Of a stretch of 62,092 nt of DNA, positions 1 through 8,666 are shown piece by piece. Below the pieces are notes generated by a model that was not told the DNA's origin, did not search any database, and worked only from the letters and a program-made list of their open reading frames with translations. The stretch comes from UBA6168 sp964573725 (lineage in GTDB: Bacteria > Bacteroidota > Bacteroidia > Chitinophagales > Saprospiraceae): positions 1-62,092 of the forward strand of contig CAZNLJ010000028.1 in NCBI GenBank assembly GCA_964573725.1, in the 5' to 3' direction. Made by a program: the position numbers and the translations under genes. The first letter of the stretch is position 1, and the number at the start of each line of letters is the position of its first letter.

Positions 1-153
1 GGCACCCTGCAAGGGCCGGGAGGGTCCGTATTCCTCCCGCAAGGCCATGAGGCCCGGCATCTCCGCTTCCGCCAGGGCGATTTCCTTTCTCCCCCACTCC
101 GCGAGGGAAATATCCTTGACCTTGAATTTCTGAATCGTTTCCGTTGATTGCAT
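1..153 (-). CDS. ahcY: Adenosylhomocysteinase, 5' end only
   Basis: The reverse strand encodes 51 residues from an ATG at 153 to the window edge. The reading, including VKDISLAEWGRKEIALAE and MPGLMALREEYGPS, is the typical N-terminus of S-adenosyl-L-homocysteine hydrolase. The enzyme splits SAH into adenosine and homocysteine and so regenerates the methyl cycle in the cytoplasm. The catalytic and NAD-binding parts lie outside the window. A TATCTTTG element on the same strand at 354-361 suggests a transcript with a leader of roughly 190-200 nt. The assignment is firm despite the short fragment, because this N-terminal stretch is highly conserved in the family. Confidence 0.9.
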   Translation of the reverse strand, partial: MQSTETIQKFKVKDISLAEWGRKEIALAEAEMPGLMALREEYGPSRPLQGA

Positions 154-353
154 GTGATGTTGATTGAATTGGTGTATACTTGCTGCGTCGGTCCGGCGGA
201 CCGTGCGGACCGGCCCGGAATGGGGCGGCCGGCGTATCCGGCGGGCTGCGGTGTTCCGGTGCGGCATCATGACCGGTGGTACGCAGGGACCACTTGCGCG
301 GGCAGCCTTCGTGTTGTCGGGATGCTGGAATGCCACGGCGGCGACCGGTGCGG

Positions 354-361
354 CAAAGATA
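354..361 (-). promoter_or_regulatory. Bacteroidota -7 element for ahcY
   Basis: The plus strand reads CAAAGATA, which is TATCTTTG on the minus strand, a match to the Bacteroidota TAnnTTTG -7 box. It lies about 200 bp upstream of the ahcY ATG. No clear -33 TTTG at the expected distance was seen, so this is a moderate call. Confidence 0.4.
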
Positions 362-562
362 AGGAAAGCAGCCGTAAAGTGGTTCCGCCGGCGACGACTT
401 CCCACCGGCGGAAACAACCCGGCGGTCCGGGCGGATTTCCCGCCGCGGGGCCGTGTGGGCATGGGGGCACCGGAAATACCCGGTCGATGGTTATGGGCCG
501 CCGGCGCCTTGGGTCCCGACATTTACGCGTGGTGGCCGGGCCGTATCCGGGCTTGGCTTCCC

Positions 563-570
563 TATCTTTG
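563..570 (+). promoter_or_regulatory. -7 element TATCTTTG for miaE
   Basis: TATCTTTG is an exact match to TAnnTTTG and lies 18 bp upstream of the miaE ATG, implying a very short leader. Its position supports the chosen miaE start over any upstream in-frame start. Confidence 0.55.
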
Positions 571-588
571 CACCAGAACACCACCGGC

Positions 589-1173
589 ATGAAACTGAAC
601 CTCGACATCACCGTTCCCTCCAGCCCGGCTTGGGTGGAGGCGGTCATCGCCGATTTTCCCTCTTTCCTGCAGGACCACGCCGATTGCGAGCGCAAAGCCA
701 GTGCCTTGGCGATGAGTCTGGTGGCGAAATACCCGGACCGGCTGGAGATCATTCCGGAACTCATCGCCATCGGTATCGAGGAGCTGGAACATTTCCGGCA
801 GGTATACGAACTGATGGCCGCGCGGGGGATCCCATTGGCGCACCAGATCGGGGAGGACCCGTATGTCGCCGCCTTGCTGAAGCGGAGCCACAGTGATGTC
901 CGCCGCCGTTTCCTGGACCGGCTGCTGATCGCCTCGGTCGTGGAGACGCGGGGGGCGGAGCGGTTCCGGCTGGTCAGCGAGGCACAGGAAGATCCCGGCC
1001 TGCAACGTTTCTACAAGTTGTTATGGGCCTCCGAAGCCAAGCACGGGCATGTTTTCGTCAAGATGGCCCTGCATTATTTCGAGGAGGCGGCGGTATACGA
1101 CCGCTTGCGGTGGTGGATGGACCAGGAAGGGGCGGTCATCGCCGGCCTTCCGATCCGACCGGCCCTGCATTGA
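589..1173 (+). CDS. miaE: tRNA-(ms2io6A)-hydroxylase MiaE
   Basis: A 194-residue non-haem di-iron monooxygenase of the MiaE family. The family hydroxylates the isopentenyl side chain of ms2i6A at tRNA position 37 with molecular oxygen. Ferritin-like metal-binding motifs are visible: EELEH near residue 63, VETRGAERF near 118 and SEAKHGH near 147. The ATG at 589 was chosen because the family match starts there (MKLNLDITVPS) and a TATCTTTG element lies just upstream; the open frame continues further 5' but without family-like sequence. It is followed by the PAP2 phosphatase after 28 bp, so the two may be co-transcribed. MiaE is common in Bacteroidota. The identification is confident; activity is inferred from the family. 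Confidence 0.88.
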   Translation: MKLNLDITVPSSPAWVEAVIADFPSFLQDHADCERKASALAMSLVAKYPDRLEIIPELIAIGIEELEHFRQVYELMAARGIPLAHQIGEDPYVAALLKRSHSDVRRRFLDRLLIASVVETRGAERFRLVSEAQEDPGLQRFYKLLWASEAKHGHVFVKMALHYFEEAAVYDRLRWWMDQEGAVIAGLPIRPALH

Positions 1174-1201
1174 CCGGCCGGCAGCGACCAAACGAAATAT
1201 C

Positions 1202-1843
1202 ATGGGGGAATACCTGTCTCAATTGGATGCGGGCTGGTTCCAAGCCGTCAACCGGGGTTGCGCGCATGCGTGGCTGGACGGATGGATACCCTGGCTCCGC
1301 GACAAGTACCTTTGGCTTCCGGCCTATGTGTTCATCGCCGGTTTCCTGTCGGTCAACGGCCGCCGGGCGGGTATTTTCCTGCTGGTCGGCTGGCTGGCGA
1401 CGGTCGGCGCGACGGACCTGGTCTCCAGCCGGCTCGTCAAACGGGTGGTGGCCCGGGAACGTCCCTGCAAGGTCCTGGACGCGGACCGGGAGCTGCGGCT
1501 GCTGGTATCCTGCGGGAGCGGCTACAGCTTCCCGTCGTCTCATGCCGCCAACCATTTCGCCATGGCGGTTTTCCTGGGCGGCTGTTTCGGCGGAAGATGG
1601 CCATGGGCCCGGCTGCTCTTGCCGGTCTGGGCGGCGGCGGTCGCTTTCGCCCAGGTCTACGTAGGGGTCCATTACCCGATGGATGCCCTGGCGGGAGCGC
1701 TGCTCGGCAGCACCTTGGGTTGGTTGGGGCTCCGGGCCACCGACCGCTTGCTCCTGGCCGGCCCGCGGCCACCGGAAGCCGGGGAAGCGGGGCCGGAGCC
1801 GGTGCTGCCGGAAGCGCCGGGCAGCCCGGACGGCACCGGCTGA
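1202..1843 (+). CDS. PAP2-family membrane phosphatase
   Basis: A 213-residue polytopic membrane protein with all three PAP2 phosphatase motifs. The first is K-x6-RP as KRVVARERP (from residue 80), the second is FPSSHAAN (about 110), and the third is VGVHYPMD (about 154). Family members remove phosphate from undecaprenyl diphosphate or phosphatidic acid at the cytoplasmic membrane. The substrate cannot be told from sequence; undecaprenyl-diphosphate recycling is the usual role of short bacterial versions. The C-terminal 30 residues are Pro/Glu-rich and probably unstructured. The start ATG lies 28 bp after miaE. Confidence 0.82.
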   Translation: MGEYLSQLDAGWFQAVNRGCAHAWLDGWIPWLRDKYLWLPAYVFIAGFLSVNGRRAGIFLLVGWLATVGATDLVSSRLVKRVVARERPCKVLDADRELRLLVSCGSGYSFPSSHAANHFAMAVFLGGCFGGRWPWARLLLPVWAAAVAFAQVYVGVHYPMDALAGALLGSTLGWLGLRATDRLLLAGPRPPEAGEAGPEPVLPEAPGSPDGTG

Positions 1844-1932
1844 CCGGCCGACATACCGGATTTCCCGGCGGCAGGTGGGGGTGGCATCCGTGGTGCCTCC
1901 CCGGACCGCGTCCGGATAAAAGACAATCATAC

Positions 1933-2667
1933 ATGTCCGTTTGGCAAATTTTGTTCCTGCTGTCCACCGTGGTAGCGGGCGGCAGCCTCGGCTTCTTTTT
2001 CCGGCTGGTCCGGAAAGACCTGATAAAGCTGCTGTTGTCGTTCAGCGGTGCCTATATCCTGGGCATTGCGGTCCTGCACCTGCTGCCCTGGGTCTTCACC
2101 GGTGGCGGCCACCGGACGGGGATTTGGATCTTGTTGGGATTTTTTATCCAATTGCTGTTGGAGCAATTCTCGGCAGGGGTGGAACACGGCCACATCCATG
2201 CGCCGCACCGATTCTCGGCCGGATTCGTCTTTTCCGTCATGGCGGGTTTGTGCATCCATGCTTTTGTCGAAGGGATGCCCCTGAGTTATTACGACCAGTT
2301 CCACGAAGCGGAACTCGGGCATTCCCACAGCCACAACCACCTGTTGTACGGCATTGTCCTGCATCACATTCCGGCTGCATTTGCACTGGTCACCCTGTTG
2401 CTGGCAGCCGGCCTTTCCCGCCCTTGGACCTGGTGCTGCCTCTTGGTGTTTGCGGCCATGTCGCCGCTGGGGGCCGGCCTGGCCGACCTCGTCAGCATCG
2501 ACCGCAACTGGCAGCGGGCGATCCTGGCCTTTGCCGTCGGTTCCTTGCTGCACATCGCCACCGTCATCATTTTCGAGACGGATGCACCCGGCCACCATGC
2601 CATATCGCCGGGCAGGCTGCTGGCCATCGTCGCCGGCTTCGGCATCTCCCTGCTGACCTTGGCCTGA
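1933..2667 (+). CDS. ZIP-family metal cation transporter
   Basis: A 244-residue protein with about seven to eight predicted membrane segments, typical of ZIP permeases that bring zinc or other divalent metals toward the cytoplasm. The TM4 signature reads IHAFVEGMP (variant of HNxPEG) and TM5 reads LHHIPAAFALVTLLL (variant of HKIPEG). A His-rich loop, GHSHSHNH, lies between them, and a second cluster HGHIHAPH precedes TM4; both are likely metal-handling loops. The second glutamate of the TM5 motif is replaced by alanine, seen also in other Bacteroidota ZIP proteins, so metal specificity is uncertain. It lies 89 bp downstream of the PAP2 gene on the same strand. Confidence 0.8.
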   Translation: MSVWQILFLLSTVVAGGSLGFFFRLVRKDLIKLLLSFSGAYILGIAVLHLLPWVFTGGGHRTGIWILLGFFIQLLLEQFSAGVEHGHIHAPHRFSAGFVFSVMAGLCIHAFVEGMPLSYYDQFHEAELGHSHSHNHLLYGIVLHHIPAAFALVTLLLAAGLSRPWTWCCLLVFAAMSPLGAGLADLVSIDRNWQRAILAFAVGSLLHIATVIIFETDAPGHHAISPGRLLAIVAGFGISLLTLA

Positions 2668-2824
2668 AGTGCCGCCGGGGCCGGTTCCGCATGTTTGCAC
2701 CGCCGTATGCAAGATTCCGGAAATTGCCTATCTTGCATCGATTTGTACCTGTCCGGGCCGAAACCGCCCTGCCGTACATACCGGTGACGGGTCCGCTGCC
2801 TCACCGAAAAAACTGCCGAAATAC

Positions 2825-5686
2825 ATGGAACAACTCATCCTGCGCACCACCCTTTGGATGGCATGCCTGGTTTCCGCAGCATCCACCTTCGCACAAACGA
2901 CCTTGAAAGGGTCCGTCACGGATGCCGGAAGCGGCGACCCCCTCATCGGCGCCAGCGTATTCGTCCCATCCACCGGCGAAGGCGCCATCACGGATGTGGA
3001 CGGCAGCTTCGAATTGTCCCTCAAAGGCGGACTCCCGGTGACGCTCTCCATCTCCTACACCGGTTTCGAGGACCTCACGCTCACCGTCTCGGAGGCCTCC
3101 CGAGCCTTGGATATCCAACTTTCCGAGGCGACGCTGACCGTCATGGAGGTCGAGATCGTCGGGCAACGTATCTCCGAGAAGCAAAAGGCATCCCCCCTGA
3201 CCGTGGAATCGCTGGACCTGATTGGCATCAAGGAAACCCCTTCCGACAACTTCTACGACGGCCTGGGCAACCTCAAGGGGGTGGACCTGACCGCCGCGAG
3301 CCTGGGCTTCAAGGTCATCAATATGCGGGGCTTCAACAGCACGAGTCCCGTCAGGTCCCTCCAACTCATCGACGGCGTCGACAACCAGGCGCCCGGACTC
3401 AATTTTTCCCTGGGCAACTTCCTGGGGTCCTCCGAACTTGACGTGCTGGGGGTCGAACTGATCCAGGGTGCCAGTTCCGCCTTCTACGGCCCCAATGCCT
3501 TCAACGGTGTCATCAGCATGACGACCAAATCCCCGTTCTATCACCGGGGATTGTCGGGCATGATCAAGACCGGGGAACGCTCCCTTTATCACGGCGGCTT
3601 CCGCTGGGCGGATGCCCTGACGAATGCGGACGGGCATGCCTATCTCGGCCTCAAGCTGAATTTCCAGTATTTCCAGGCGGACGACTGGGTCGCCGACAAT
3701 TACGACCCGGTGGACGGCAGCCTGGTCGACCGGGACAACCCCGGCCGCTATGACGCCGTCAATATCTACGGCGACGAATTCTTCCCTGCCAACACCTCCG
3801 ACACCTCCCTCTGGAACACACCCGGCCTCGGCACCTGGTACCGCAGCGGATACCGGGAAATCGACCTGGTGGATTACGGCACCAATAACCTCAAGCTCGG
3901 CGCCGCCCTCCACTGGCGCCTCCGACCTGACAAGCAGGAGGAATCCCCCGAAATCATCCTCTCCTCCAACTTCGGAAAAGGGACCACCGTCTACCAGGGC
4001 GACAACCGGTTCAGCCTCCGCAACATCCGTTTTTATCAAAACCGGCTGGAGCTGCGCAAGGAAAACCAATACTTCCTGCGGTTCTACGCCACCCATGACG
4101 ACGCAGGGGATTCCTACGACCCTTATTTCACCGCCCTGCTGCTGCAACAGTTGTCGAAAGACGACATCACCTGGTCGGACGACTACCGCCGCGCCTGGAA
4201 GAACAACATCTCCAAATCCAACAACGCAAGGATGGTCGCCCTCGGCTATCCGGATTTCGCCAATACCCCCCTGGTCTTCGACCCGGTCACCGGCACCTTC
4301 GGCTATCTCAATCAGGATTCGCTGGTCCGCGCCGCCAACAACTGGCTGACGAACTTCCAGGATACCCTCCGCGCCTGGCATGACCTCGTCGCCGGCTTCG
4401 CCAACCTGGAAAACCCGAACGCAAACAGCGAGACCTTCGATTTCTTCCAACCGGGATCCCCCCGGTTCCAAGCGGAATTCGACCGGATCCGCCGTGCCAA
4501 ATCGAACGATGCGGAAGGCGGTACCCGCTTCTACGACAAATCCGCGCTCTACCACGTACAGGGGGAATACACTTTCCGGCCCGCTTTCACGGACCGGATC
4601 GTCACCGGTGGCAGCGCCCGCTACTACACCCCGGATTCCGACGGTACCATCTTCTACGATACCGCCGGCATCCGAATCACCAACTTCGAATTCGGCCTGT
4701 ATTCCGGCTTCGACAAATCTTTCCTCGATGAGAAACTCCGCCTGAGCGGGACTTTCCGGGTCGACAAGAACCAAAACTTCGACTGGATCTCCACCCCGGC
4801 CGCATCCCTGGTCTTCCAACCCAAGCCGAACAATTACCTCCGGGTGTCCTTCTCCTCGGCCATCCGGAATCCGACCCTCACCGACCAATACCTGTTCCTC
4901 AAGGTTGGCCGTGCCATCCTCTCCGGCAACCTCGAGGGCGCCTCCAACCTGGTGACCCTCGAGTCGTTCGACAACTATCGCCGGAACTTCCTCAACATCG
5001 GCCTGCTCGAATACTTCGACATCGAACCGGTCCGCCCCGAAAAAGTCCGGACCTTCGAGGTGGGATACCGCACCACCCTTTTCGAAAAGCTCTATGTCGA
5101 CGCCGGATATTACTACAACCGGTACAAGGATTTCCTGGGCTTCCAGATCGGGCTGGACATCCGCTTCCGGGAAAACTCCAGTATCCCGGAGACCATCACC
5201 GCCTACCGGTATGCCGCCAACTCGCAGGAAATCATCACCTCCCAGGGATTCAGCATCGGCATGAACTATTACTTCGGCGATTATTTCCAGCTGGCGGGCA
5301 ACTACAGCTGGAACCGCCTCAACACCCTGACGGACGACCCCATCGTTCCGGCCTTCAACACGCCGGAGCACAAGTTCAACGTCAGCCTGTCCGGCCGGGA
5401 TATCCCCCTGAACGCCGGCCTCTTCCGGCTTCGGAAGACGGGCTTCAACATCAACTACAAGTGGGTGGAGGGCTTCCTCTTCGAAGGCTCGCCGCAATTC
5501 ACCGGCTTCATCCCGAGCTACGGGCTGCTCGACGCACAGGTGAACTGCAAGGTGCAAAAATGGCACACCACCATCAAGGCCGGTGCGTCCAACCTCCTGC
5601 GCAACATCCACTTCGAGACCTACGGAGGGCCCCGCATCGGCCGGCTGGCGTACGTACAGCTGGTCTACGAATGGAACAAAAAATAA
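2825..5686 (+). CDS. TonB-dependent outer-membrane receptor
   Basis: A 953-residue receptor. Residues 1-24 are a signal peptide (cut after FAQ). A CarboxypepD-reg-like beta-sandwich follows (about 25-110, with GSVTDAGSGDPLIGASV), then the plug (about 120-240, with NMRGFNS and YGPNAFNGVISMTTKSPF), then a 22-strand-type barrel ending in the aromatic-rich LVYEWNKK. These receptors take up large substrates across the outer membrane using TonB energy. It is shorter than SusC and there is no SusD next to it. The downstream secreted hydrolase-like protein, 152 bp away on the same strand, may act on the same substrate (inference). The ATG at 2825 gives the signal peptide directly; a weak TATCTTG lies at 2729-2735. 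Confidence 0.88.
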   Translation: MEQLILRTTLWMACLVSAASTFAQTTLKGSVTDAGSGDPLIGASVFVPSTGEGAITDVDGSFELSLKGGLPVTLSISYTGFEDLTLTVSEASRALDIQLSEATLTVMEVEIVGQRISEKQKASPLTVESLDLIGIKETPSDNFYDGLGNLKGVDLTAASLGFKVINMRGFNSTSPVRSLQLIDGVDNQAPGLNFSLGNFLGSSELDVLGVELIQGASSAFYGPNAFNGVISMTTKSPFYHRGLSGMIKTGERSLYHGGFRWADALTNADGHAYLGLKLNFQYFQADDWVADNYDPVDGSLVDRDNPGRYDAVNIYGDEFFPANTSDTSLWNTPGLGTWYRSGYREIDLVDYGTNNLKLGAALHWRLRPDKQEESPEIILSSNFGKGTTVYQGDNRFSLRNIRFYQNRLELRKENQYFLRFYATHDDAGDSYDPYFTALLLQQLSKDDITWSDDYRRAWKNNISKSNNARMVALGYPDFANTPLVFDPVTGTFGYLNQDSLVRAANNWLTNFQDTLRAWHDLVAGFANLENPNANSETFDFFQPGSPRFQAEFDRIRRAKSNDAEGGTRFYDKSALYHVQGEYTFRPAFTDRIVTGGSARYYTPDSDGTIFYDTAGIRITNFEFGLYSGFDKSFLDEKLRLSGTFRVDKNQNFDWISTPAASLVFQPKPNNYLRVSFSSAIRNPTLTDQYLFLKVGRAILSGNLEGASNLVTLESFDNYRRNFLNIGLLEYFDIEPVRPEKVRTFEVGYRTTLFEKLYVDAGYYYNRYKDFLGFQIGLDIRFRENSSIPETITAYRYAANSQEIITSQGFSIGMNYYFGDYFQLAGNYSWNRLNTLTDDPIVPAFNTPEHKFNVSLSGRDIPLNAGLFRLRKTGFNINYKWVEGFLFEGSPQFTGFIPSYGLLDAQVNCKVQKWHTTIKAGASNLLRNIHFETYGGPRIGRLAYVQLVYEWNKK

Positions 5687-5838
5687 GGTTTCCGTCTTGG
5701 AAACGCCAAATACAAACCGTTTGTAACCGTATCTTTCCGCTGATTCCCGTCCGGAACCCATCCGTCCGCGGAATTGCCGGGATGTGCGCCGGAAAGCGGA
5801 TCGTACGCACCCTTTACTTTCATTAAACTCTGTAGATC

Positions 5839-7359
5839 ATGAGACAATTCAACATGCTTCTTACACTTCTCCTGACGGCCGTCGCCACCGTGGGCCATGC
5901 CCAGCGGTATGTGTCGGAAGTCTTCGACGAAGTGCAGGTCACCCAGGGCATCTTCTACGGCCAGAATGCCTCCATCATCCTGCTCCTGGACAGCGACCCG
6001 TCCAATGACGCCCACCCTTTCAAGCAACCCCTGGTGCTGGACCTCTACCAACCGGTGGGTGACACGGAAACGGAACGGCCGCTGGTCATCTTTTTCCACA
6101 CCGGAAACTTTTTCCCGCATCCGGGCAACGGGGGTATCGGCGGTCTCCGCACCGATTCCATCGCCGTGGAAGTCTGTACCCGCCTGGCCAAGATGGGCTA
6201 CGTCGCCGCTTCCGCCGACTACCGCCTGGGCTGGAATCCTTTCGACCCGGATGAGCTGACCCGCCGCTGGTTCCTCATCAACGCCGCCTACCGCGGGGTC
6301 CAGGATGCCCGGACCGCCATCCGGTACTTCAAGCGGACCGCAGCGGAAAACGGCAATCCCTATGGTATCGACCCGGACAAGATCGTCCTCTGGGGCGATG
6401 GTACCGGTGGGTACATCACCTTGAATACCATGGCGCTGGACAACTACAACAAGACGCTGATCCCCAAGTTCCTGCTTCCCGGTCCCATCCCGATGGTCAT
6501 CGAAGGGGTGAACGGTGACGTGGAAGGCAAGCAGGTCGGCCTCGTCCCGCCCGGCTACCCCATCTTCGCCCCGGGCGATACGCTCTGCCACCCGAACCAC
6601 GTCGACTACAGCTCCGATTTCCAGCTGGCCGTCAACATGGGCGGCGCCATCGGCGACTCCTCCTGGGTGGATCCCGGACAGCCTTCGCTCATCTCCTATC
6701 ATGTGAAGACCGATCCCTTCGCCCCTTATCAGGAAGGTACGGTCCTCGTACCGGTGGTCAATTTCCCGGTGGTGGAAGTCCAGGGTAGCTACCTCGCCCA
6801 GAAACTGGTCAATGAGTTCGGCAACAACAGCCCATTCGACGACATCAACTGGTCCGATCCCTACACCGCCGCCGCCGACAGCCGCAACGACGGCTTCGAA
6901 GGCCTCCTGCCTTTCACCCCGACCGATCCGCTCGATTCGTCGCCCTGGCAATTCTGGGCCTGGAACAACCCGAACGCCACGGAACCGTCCGATTCCATCG
7001 GCGCCCGGATTTACATCGACACCATCATGAACTACTATGCACCCCGTGCCTGCCTCACCTTGGGGCTGGACTGCGACCTGTCCAACTACACGGCCGTGGA
7101 GGAGGTGCTGAATGCCGACGCCGTCGGGCTGGCCATTGCGCCGAACCCCGCCACTTCCGTCGTCCGTATCGAAACGGCTGCGTCCCATCCGATCGAACGC
7201 ATCTACGTATACGACATGAACGGCCGCCTGGTCAAGGCACATGTACAGGTCAACAACAACCAATACCTGATGGAACGCAACAGCCTTCCGGCGGGAATGT
7301 ACCTGGCCAAGGTATTCGTGAAAGGCGGGGTCGTGGCACAGAAGATCATGTTCCACTGA
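5839..7359 (+). CDS. Secreted alpha/beta-hydrolase-like protein with T9SS sorting domain
   Basis: A 506-residue secreted protein. It has a signal peptide (cut near GHAQ, residue 22), an alpha/beta-hydrolase fold of carboxylesterase type (about 60-400), and a C-terminal T9SS type A sorting domain (about 430-506, with IAPNPATS, YDMNGRLV and the ending AQKIMFH). Fold landmarks include VIFFHTGNFF, where esterases have HGGGF, and VASADYRLGW. The nucleophile elbow reads IVLWGDGTGGYI (near residue 186), so the usual Gly-x-Ser-x-Gly has glycine in the serine place. It may therefore be inactive or use another residue. Export is by Sec and then T9SS to the cell surface. It follows the TonB receptor on the same strand. 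Confidence 0.75.
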   Translation: MRQFNMLLTLLLTAVATVGHAQRYVSEVFDEVQVTQGIFYGQNASIILLLDSDPSNDAHPFKQPLVLDLYQPVGDTETERPLVIFFHTGNFFPHPGNGGIGGLRTDSIAVEVCTRLAKMGYVAASADYRLGWNPFDPDELTRRWFLINAAYRGVQDARTAIRYFKRTAAENGNPYGIDPDKIVLWGDGTGGYITLNTMALDNYNKTLIPKFLLPGPIPMVIEGVNGDVEGKQVGLVPPGYPIFAPGDTLCHPNHVDYSSDFQLAVNMGGAIGDSSWVDPGQPSLISYHVKTDPFAPYQEGTVLVPVVNFPVVEVQGSYLAQKLVNEFGNNSPFDDINWSDPYTAAADSRNDGFEGLLPFTPTDPLDSSPWQFWAWNNPNATEPSDSIGARIYIDTIMNYYAPRACLTLGLDCDLSNYTAVEEVLNADAVGLAIAPNPATSVVRIETAASHPIERIYVYDMNGRLVKAHVQVNNNQYLMERNSLPAGMYLAKVFVKGGVVAQKIMFH

Positions 7360-7429
7360 TCCGGACCTCGTTGCGGAACCGTCCCGAAGCGATTGCCTTC
7401 GGTTGCTTTCCGCAACACAACTGGTAAAG

Positions 7430-7471
7430 GAAATGCCAACTCTTCCGCGTGGGAAAGTTGGCATTTCTTTT
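7430..7471. terminator. Bidirectional terminator hairpin
   Basis: GAAATGCCAACT (7430-7441) pairs perfectly over 12 bp with AGTTGGCATTTC (7456-7467), followed by T-rich sequence. It lies between the convergent hydrolase-like gene and ruvB and can serve both. Confidence 0.8.
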
Positions 7472-7575
7472 TGGGTGCCCTCCCGGACGGGACGAAGGCA
7501 TGGCCCATCGAACGATGGGTGCGGCTGCTTCCTGCTGTGCGGGCCGGCCCGGGCCGGAAACGGCGGCATGCCGCA

Positions 7576-8616
7576 TCAATCGGTCCCCCACTCGAAGAGC
7601 GTACCGGCTTGGCTGGGCGGCACCACGCCGACGTGCCGATAGGCTTTGGGGGTCGCTTCCCGCCCCCGGGGCGTCCGCTGCAGGTAACCCTCCATGATGA
7701 GGAAAGGTTCGTGCACCTCCTCGATGGTACCGGCCTCCTCCCCGACGGCGGTGGCAATGGTGGTGATGCCCACGGGGCCGCCCTTGAACTTGTTGACGAT
7801 GGAATCGAGAATCTTGTTGTCCATCTCGTTCAAGCCGCCCTCATCCACGTTGAGGGCGGCCAGTCCCAGGCGGGCGATGGCGACATCCACCACCCCGTCG
7901 CCCTTGACCTGGGCGAAATCCCTGATCCTGCGCAACAGCAGGTTGGCGATGCGCGGGGTTCCCCTGCTGCGGCGGGCGATTTCTATGGCTCCCGCCTCTT
8001 CGATCGGCAGATGCAGGATGGCGGCGGAGCGCTGGATGATCCGCTTCAAGGTCTCGATGTCGTAATAATCCAGGTGACAGGTGATCCCGAAGCGCGAGCG
8101 CATGGGCGCCGTCAGCAGCCCCATCCGGGTGGTGGCTCCGACTAAGGTGAATTGATTCAGCGTCAGTTGGATACTGCGGGCATTCGGCCCGCTGTCGATC
8201 ATGATGTCGATTCTGAAATCCTCCATCGCGGAATAGAGGTACTCCTCCACGACGGTGTTGAGGCGATGGATCTCATCGATGAAGAGGACATCCCCCTGCT
8301 CCAGGTTCGTCAGCAGGCCGGCCAAATCGCCCGGCTTCTCCAAGACGGGCCCGGAGGTCATCTTCAGAGTGGCACCCAGTTCGTTGGAGATGATGTGGGA
8401 CAGGGTCGTCTTACCCAGCCCCGGCGGGCCGTGGAGCAGGACATGGTCGAGCGCTTCTCCGCGCCGCCGGGCGGCGGTGATGAAAATACGGAGGTTATCC
8501 ACGATCTTCCCCTGTCCGCTGAATTGGTCCAATTCCTTGGGGCGCAAGGCTTTTTCCACTTGCTGGTCCTCTTGCGACAATTGCCGCTTCCCGGCATCCA
8601 GGTTCGGATTTTGCAT
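7576..8616 (-). CDS. ruvB: Holliday junction branch migration helicase RuvB
   Basis: A 346-residue AAA+ ATPase, the motor of the RuvAB complex that moves Holliday junctions in recombination and repair. Walker A GPPGLGKTT lies near residue 63, Walker B DEIHRL near 116, the sensor region TLVGATTRMG near 160, and the arginine-finger/DNA-binding C-terminal winged helix follows with GGPVGI and QRTPRGR. Length is normal for the family. The ATG at 8616 gives a short N-terminal extension before the conserved ALRPKELDQFSGQ. It is a single gene here, convergent with the hydrolase-like gene; the upstream lipoprotein gene ends 50 bp away. Confidence 0.95.
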   Translation of the reverse strand: MQNPNLDAGKRQLSQEDQQVEKALRPKELDQFSGQGKIVDNLRIFITAARRRGEALDHVLLHGPPGLGKTTLSHIISNELGATLKMTSGPVLEKPGDLAGLLTNLEQGDVLFIDEIHRLNTVVEEYLYSAMEDFRIDIMIDSGPNARSIQLTLNQFTLVGATTRMGLLTAPMRSRFGITCHLDYYDIETLKRIIQRSAAILHLPIEEAGAIEIARRSRGTPRIANLLLRRIRDFAQVKGDGVVDVAIARLGLAALNVDEGGLNEMDNKILDSIVNKFKGGPVGITTIATAVGEEAGTIEEVHEPFLIMEGYLQRTPRGREATPKAYRHVGVVPPSQAGTLFEWGTD

Positions 8617-8666
8617 ATCTTTTTTTTATGGCGGCCAACGGCCGGGATCATGGTCCGGTCCCCGGG

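Larger units (their letters stand above)
154..588. other. Divergent intergenic region ahcY / miaE
   Basis: These 435 GC-rich bases contain no coding sequence I can support. They hold a minus-strand -7 element at 354-361 and a plus-strand one at 563-570. The ahcY leader (about 154-353) has several self-complementary GC stretches, for example GGTCCG next to CGGACC near 200. I could not match it to the SAH or SAM riboswitch consensus. Confidence 0.5.

Noticed and set aside
154..353. SAH riboswitch in the ahcY leader
   Set aside because: The leader is long and GC-rich but I could not find the conserved SAH riboswitch core.
148..588. N-terminal extension of MiaE to an upstream start
   Set aside because: The extra 147 residues are Arg/Gly-rich without homology, and a promoter element lies just before the chosen ATG.
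2801..5761. Long open frame antisense to the TonB receptor
   Set aside because: It mirrors the receptor codon by codon, as expected for GC-rich genes, and has no domain-like sequence.
5665..7569. Open frame antisense to the alpha/beta-hydrolase-like gene
   Set aside because: Covers the gene almost exactly and shows no family features.
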